Under the pieces are notes generated by a model, which saw nothing but the letters and a program-made list of their open reading frames with translations, searched no databases and was not told the DNA's origin. The position numbers and the translations under genes are program-made. From Rhypophila decipiens (lineage: Eukaryota; Ascomycota; Sordariomycetes; Sordariales; Naviculisporaceae), in contig MU858047.1 of NCBI GenBank assembly GCA_033297075.1, forward strand, positions 496,001 to 560,000: a DNA stretch of 64,000 bases, written 5' to 3'. Below, one piece after another: positions 59,890-64,000 of this stretch. Positions within the stretch are counted from its first letter, which is position 1; every line of letters begins with the position of its first letter.

Positions 59890-60963
59890 CTAGCTCATGA
59901 ACTGTTCCGCCTCCTTCCACGCTTGCCTCACCGAGCCGGGTGGATAGCGAACCATGTCTCTTTGGATTCGATGATACTCCGAGAACCCGATTGTTGCGTA
60001 GCCTCTTGTTGCGAACGCGTGCCACTTGGGATCTGATGGCGATCGACCAGCTCCGAGGCGATGGTACGAAGTGACGGTGATGGACCAGGACACCCTCGTA
60101 CACTTGTTGCCCCTTGTCTGATCGTTTGTGTCTGGATCTCTTGTATCTGGATCGCTTGTCTCTGCCTGTCGCTGCTCCACCACGGTGTCGTAGTCCGTAA
60201 GACACTTGTGGCATGATTCGAAAACTTCATGGCATGGCACAAAGAGATTCGTAGGAGTCGTAGGGGTTGGATGGAGCGTGTCGACAGTATATTGCAAAAT
60301 TAAAGAATTTACCGTGCGGACGTGCCCACAAATGCCGAAGTTACTGTCGACGACGGCATACCGCGGCTGTTGGTCGGTCCAGGGAAGCGTTCGCGTGGCC
60401 GATAGAAAGAGCTCGTCTCCGATGATCCGAGCGCTCCATTGCTCCCTCCACGGGGCAACCAAAGTGGTTTTTAGCTGAAACATGTCCAGCGATATACCGT
60501 TGGGCGCGCCGTAAAAGTGGCGGTTCATGGCGAGGCGGACGTGGTGATAGCTGATCGCGGCGGTGCTCATAGAGACGGAGGCGAGGTTACGTAGCCGGCA
60601 GTCATCTTGGTCGCGGTATAACAACCAGCTGCGGAGAGCCCAGCGCTTTGAATCCTGAGAAAAGCAATGAAGGACGGTGTGATTGTGACAATAGTACCAG
60701 CGATGGCCGCTGTCCTTCTCGAGAAGCAGCAGCAATGTTTCGAGGTCGGTGCTGTTTAGTTGTATTTTGGTCTTGGCCTGGGAGGATATGAGGCCAAAGA
60801 GGCTCTTGCAGGTCAGTGAGAGCGCTACTGCCGACGCTGGTGGCAGGTAATTGCAGCAGAGGTGCAAGATTATGTCGACGGGCAATTCCAAGAAGGGGCC
60901 TGGAGGTGGTCTGGCACTCCCAGTGCGAGTACCAGTTGACGGGAGTGACAAGTAGCTGCCCAT
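59890..60963 (-). CDS. F-box-like domain protein
   Basis: Single exon, 357 residues, start ATG at 60963 (MGSYLSLPS). An F-box-like motif lies at about residues 25-60: FLELPVDIILHLCCNYLPP followed by ASAVALSLTCKSLF. The rest is a fungal-type C-terminal region with scattered Cys/His (HEVFESCHKCLTDYD) and a Trp-rich end. Such proteins are substrate adaptors of SCF ubiquitin ligases or orphan members of expanded fungal F-box families. An upstream in-frame extension exists but starts without ATG context. No functional link to its neighbours is visible. Confidence 0.78.
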   Translation of the reverse strand: MGSYLSLPSTGTRTGSARPPPGPFLELPVDIILHLCCNYLPPASAVALSLTCKSLFGLISSQAKTKIQLNSTDLETLLLLLEKDSGHRWYYCHNHTVLHCFSQDSKRWALRSWLLYRDQDDCRLRNLASVSMSTAAISYHHVRLAMNRHFYGAPNGISLDMFQLKTTLVAPWREQWSARIIGDELFLSATRTLPWTDQQPRYAVVDSNFGICGHVRTVNSLILQYTVDTLHPTPTTPTNLFVPCHEVFESCHKCLTDYDTVVEQRQAETSDPDTRDPDTNDQTRGNKCTRVSWSITVTSYHRLGAGRSPSDPKWHAFATRGYATIGFSEYHRIQRDMVRYPPGSVRQAWKEAEQFMS

Positions 60964-61356
60964 TGTGCTTGGTGCTAGGAGAGCTGAAGGTCGAGTTGAA
61001 AGGGATTGAGCGGCAAGAAGCAATAGTGCGAGTTCAAATTTATATACCATTAGGCGGGTCGAATTTTGCCTTTTGAACTTGAAATGCAGGAACAGCTGAA
61101 ATTTCTGGCTTATGTGGATCTGATCTCTGAACTCTCCTGGAATGCCGAACAATTAGAGTTGATGGCGTCAAGGTGCGTTCCCAAGGATCCACACAGGTAG
61201 ATGGTTGTGGGTAATTGCCTCGGGTGGCTTTAATTCAGTTCTTCCTCTCTGCGGAATGGAATATCGATAGGGCCTGGTAAAAACGTTCCAATACTTTCAT
61301 ATACACATGCAGGCATCAGTCTTCTCATACACAGACACTACTTCTGTAGAATAAAT

Positions 61357-61606
61357 ACCTTGACCGGCTAGCCTAAGTGCCCTAACTGGACTGGAACAGA
61401 CGCCTTTACTAGCCAGAGTATATGTCTTGGCTTGCTGGAATATATGCCCCGACTGGCTGTATAGATTCTTTGACCAGACTGAAATAGCTGCCTTTACTGG
61501 CCAGAATGGACGCCTTGACTGGCTGGATAATGCCATGAGTGTGCTGGGACGGAGACCTTGAATCGTTGGAAATTTTGTCTCATTGGGCTGGAATAAATGT
61601 ATTGAC
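61357..61606. repeat. Degenerate minisatellite, ~22-23 bp unit
   Basis: About eleven diverged copies of a unit close to GCCTTGACTGGCTGGAATAGA, one after another. Period is not a multiple of three, so it is not an obvious coding repeat. It lies between the F-box gene and the RiPP precursor. Confidence 0.7.
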
Positions 61607-61985
61607 AGTTGAGGACTTAAAAGTCAATTCGACTGGTACTTGTAAATGGAAGTATCAGTGCCTATTTATCAAAAATATATATCTAGGTATTCTTCGAGGC
61701 AGCCCATAAAAGGGCTAATTGCCGCTATTTGCTATCCGTACTTCAAATATTTCCAACTATCATGGGGCCTAATGAGTGACGTGAGTGAATATGCCCTCAA
61801 ACAACACGTAGAAAAACAAAACATATCTAGGTAAACCACCAAGTTTAACCACTTGCTACCTAGCAGCCCGAGTGCACTGAAATTACATGCAGACATTCAA
61901 GTCAAGACATGCCCTAAACAAATCCCATTGACACGCGACGTTGTTGTTTACCTTACTTATGCACCCAGGTAGTCCAACCACCGAC

Positions 61986-62638
61986 CTAGAGGGTCTTGGC
62001 TCCATCACTCTCGGCCATAGCATCGGGAGCTCTCTTCTCGGGACTGGCGCGATACCTCCATGTCAAGCCATTCCAGAGCAGTTCGGCCTCGTCTTCTGTT
62101 TCGACCGCGTCAACCTCGGCCATAACAGCGGGAGCTCTCTTGTCAACGTGAACGACATTATCCCGGCGCTCGGGACTGGCACGATATCTCCATGTCAAGC
62201 CATTCCAGAGAAGCTCGGCCTCGTCTTCCGTTTCGACGGCCGAAGTGTCCCGCTTGTTTTCTATCGAATAAAAGGCGGAGTGTTAGTGAGTCGTAAGATA
62301 CATGTAGTCGGTAAGCTCCTGCAAGAGAAAATGGGAACAGAACAAATAGCGTGAAAGGCAAGATGAGAATTTCCACATAGACCAGGTAGCACAAAGACAG
62401 GCAACAGTAATTACTAGCCTTGGTGTGTATCGGGATGTGCAACAGCTCTTGCGGAAAGGGGAAGGGGCCTCCAAGCAACATTGGTGTACCCTTCCATGCC
62501 CTCGAAGCAGATCCACCCAGGCCTTGAACATAATTTCATGGGTGGTTGCTTACCGGGCTTGGCTGGATTTCCAGCTGGGGCGGCCAAGACGACTGCTGAG
62601 AGGAAGCTCAGGGATAGGATGGAGAGTTGCCACTTCAT
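61986..62638 (-). CDS. RiPP precursor peptide, Kex2-processed repeats (UstA/dikaritin-type)
   Basis: Exons (minus) 62554-62638 and 61986-62260 joined by a 293-nt intron (GTAAGC…GATAG; a middle exon cannot be excluded); 119 residues. Signal peptide MKWQLSILSLSFLSAVVLA, a short pro-region, then two copies of a ~24-residue unit ending LLWNGLTWRYRASPE, each closed by a dibasic site (ERR, EKR). Further KR sites lie before copy 1 (ENKR) and before copy 2 (VDKR). Within 24 aligned codons the copies differ at six positions, all synonymous, so the peptide sequence is under selection. This is the signature of ustiloxin/asperipin/phomopsin-type precursors, cut by Kex2 and cyclised by UstYa enzymes. A UstYa-like gene lies divergently at 63300. 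Trp and Tyr in the core are candidate cross-link residues. Only two repeats is low for the class. Confidence 0.82.
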
Positions 62639-63299
62639 TTTTCTTGCGGTAAACGGGAGGTGCTTCTTTAACTGGTTGTATTTGCGTTTTTGTGGGGTGC
62701 TTGTCGACAACGTTTGACTCCTTCTGATGTGACTAGGAGACTAAATACAAAGAGTTCAAAACAAACAGGACTCTGACTTCAATTTTATAGGACAGCGCCT
62801 ACTATGTTGCTTCGCCAAGATGATGCTTGGGGTATCCTATCTTCGGTGTTACCAGTAGAGAGCGGGGCAAGGTTCCTTACCCGGGCCGGATAACGGGGTT
62901 CATTCGGCGGTTCCGGTGATGAAAACTGAGACCGCCCCGCTCCGGGCCGCCGCTTTCCTATCGCACAGCTGTCCCGCCATAAACGTTGCGGGTAATCGTG
63001 CATAGCCTATCCACGGCAAGAGTCGGCAACCCATCAGAATCCCGGACACACAATGGCATTCCCTATCCGGGCCGGATAACTCCCGGGAACCAGGTAGGCA
63101 CCTGCGCCGGTACTTGCATAGCCTATCTCCATTTTACATGGCGTGGACCACAATTCAGATGGCCCATTGTTTAACCCCGAGACACTCAAATGCCCACCTT
63201 GACAGCAGAACATCCTCATGTGGGCCTACCATTATCTCTTCGTCCTATTTTTCCGGTTCCTTTCATCCCGTTCTTACCAAGTCCGTGTATCACTGAAAG
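62639..63299. promoter_or_regulatory. Divergent promoter of the RiPP precursor and UstYa5 with paired motifs
   Basis: Two exact direct repeats: CCGGGCCGGATAAC at 62881-62894 and 63067-63080, and GCATAGCCTATC at 63000-63011 and 63116-63127, alternating along the spacer. GC-rich sequence with CCGG steps is suited to Zn2Cys6-type factors. The GTAAGCTTAC element is absent, which argues for separate control from the NRPS cluster. Confidence 0.6.
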
Positions 63300-64000
63300 A
63301 TGATGGCCAAAGTCTTCAAGTTTCCACGTTGGGGAAAGACTGCCCGCTACCAGAAGGTTGAGGATGACGACGAGGAATCCAGAGGCAGGAGCGGAATACT
63401 ACCAGACTCTGAGAGCGACAGCCCCATAATTTCAGAAGAGACAATAAACGCCCATCGGTCCTCATTCCCAGCCGGCTCAAGACAACGAACAACCTACACT
63501 ACTGGTTTCACTATATCACTTATTATTACCAACCTTGTTACCTTAGCCCTTTGGCTATCGTCTCTTCACCGAATCGACCGATGGCTCCGAGATACTACCA
63601 ACTTTGACGATAAGCGAGCGTTTCTGGTAGGCCCAGCCCAAGTACCCGTCAGCTACGAGACTCGCAGATTCTCGCATATCCCGCTGGAGCGAGGTCCCGG
63701 AGGAGCCCATGCGGCCGACGAGTTTTGGCACAAAGTGGTCTCGGTTGGTTTGACACGCTTGACTGCAGAGCAGGCTGCCCTCGGCGGCTTGGGCGATGGC
63801 AAGACGTCAAGGGAGTGGAACACGACTGATTCATACGTCGGCGTGATGGGGACCTTCCACCAGCTACACTGTCTCGCTCGGTCTCGATACGCCATACTGT
63901 TTCCCGGAAGAATGAAGGAATTTGACGGAGATAAGACTGCACAAATCCATTTAGGTATGTCATATCATCAGCCCGGTCATTTTAATTTTAGCGATGTCTA
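63300..64000 (+). CDS. UstYa-like oxidase (DUF3328), copy 5, cut by window end
   Basis: Exon 1 is 63300-63954 (start MMAKV), followed by a donor GTATGT; the rest lies beyond the window. Visible: an acidic N-terminus (VEDDDEESRGRS), TM at about residues 72-90 (GFTISLIITNLVTLALWL), the segment FWHKVVSVGLTRLTAEQA, and the first metal motif HQLHC in TFHQLHCLARSRY. The exon ends with IHL just before the place where the second DHC motif is expected. It is transcribed away from the RiPP precursor, the usual pairing of a UstYa enzyme with its substrate gene; it is therefore the probable cyclising oxidase for that peptide. Confidence 0.85.
   Translation, partial: MMAKVFKFPRWGKTARYQKVEDDDEESRGRSGILPDSESDSPIISEETINAHRSSFPAGSRQRTTYTTGFTISLIITNLVTLALWLSSLHRIDRWLRDTTNFDDKRAFLVGPAQVPVSYETRRFSHIPLERGPGGAHAADEFWHKVVSVGLTRLTAEQAALGGLGDGKTSREWNTTDSYVGVMGTFHQLHCLARSRYAILFPGRMKEFDGDKTAQIHLGMSYHQPGHFNFSDV

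Noticed and set aside
61297..61536. Minisatellite as a second repeat-type RiPP precursor
   Set aside because: The unit length is not a multiple of three, repeats do not keep a peptide core, and no signal peptide or KR sites are present.
1..64000. CRISPR arrays, bacterial operons, insertion sequences
   Set aside because: The window is eukaryotic; no regular spacer array or transposase gene was seen.

Overview
The window is from a filamentous ascomycete (Pezizomycotina). This rests on short GT–AG introns (about 40–110 nt), a giant intron-poor NRPS, UstYa-type (DUF3328) proteins, an ABCC pump pair, a DHHC palmitoyltransferase of the Pfa3 type and short TTAGGG-type blocks. I cannot place it to genus. 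A 10-N scaffold gap lies at 58927-58936. All exon models are hand-built from splice signals and reading-frame continuity.

Layout. 1-4461 holds two housekeeping-type genes (C2H2 zinc finger, DHHC palmitoyltransferase). About 5-47 kb looks like one large biosynthetic cluster: two 2OG-Fe(II) dioxygenase-like genes, a membrane-anchored haem-oxygenase-like (HDO/Haem_oxygenas_2) protein, a UbiA prenyltransferase, an O-methyltransferase, an ABCC exporter, a 4509-residue NRPS of layout (A-T-C)x4 plus a degenerate terminal T, a basic-region/ankyrin (bANK, ToxE-like) regulator, four UstYa-like proteins, a 64-residue secreted peptide and an acidic unknown. A palindromic element, core GTAAGCTTA(C), recurs in six promoters, four of them divergent and shared by two genes. 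It visibly ties the HDO gene, UstYa1, UbiA, OMT, ABCC1, NRPS, UstYa2, the peptide, UstYa3 and UstYa4 together. 47-55 kb has an ankyrin protein and a second ABCC pump without that element. 55-61 kb is gene-poor, with a secreted Ser/Thr-rich protein, the assembly gap and an F-box-like gene.

At the right edge (61986-64000) is a separate small system: a signal-peptide-bearing precursor with two near-identical peptide repeats bounded by Kex2-type KR/RR sites, divergent from a fifth UstYa-like gene that runs off the window. This is the hallmark of a fungal RiPP (dikaritin/ustiloxin-type) locus. The repeat units differ only at synonymous positions, and the core (…LLWNGLTWRYRASPE…) is not one I recognise.

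Inferred logic of the NRPS cluster: the NRPS assembles a four-unit peptide. Its first A domain lacks the usual Asp235 equivalent, so it may load a starter that is not an alpha-amino acid. The UbiA enzyme and the methyltransferase could supply or decorate a prenylated aromatic unit. UstYa-like proteins, the dioxygenases and the HDO protein would oxidise the product, ABCC1 would export it and the bANK protein would regulate it. The combination of a UbiA enzyme, an HDO protein, several UstYa proteins and an NRPS under a bANK regulator matches no pathway I know.
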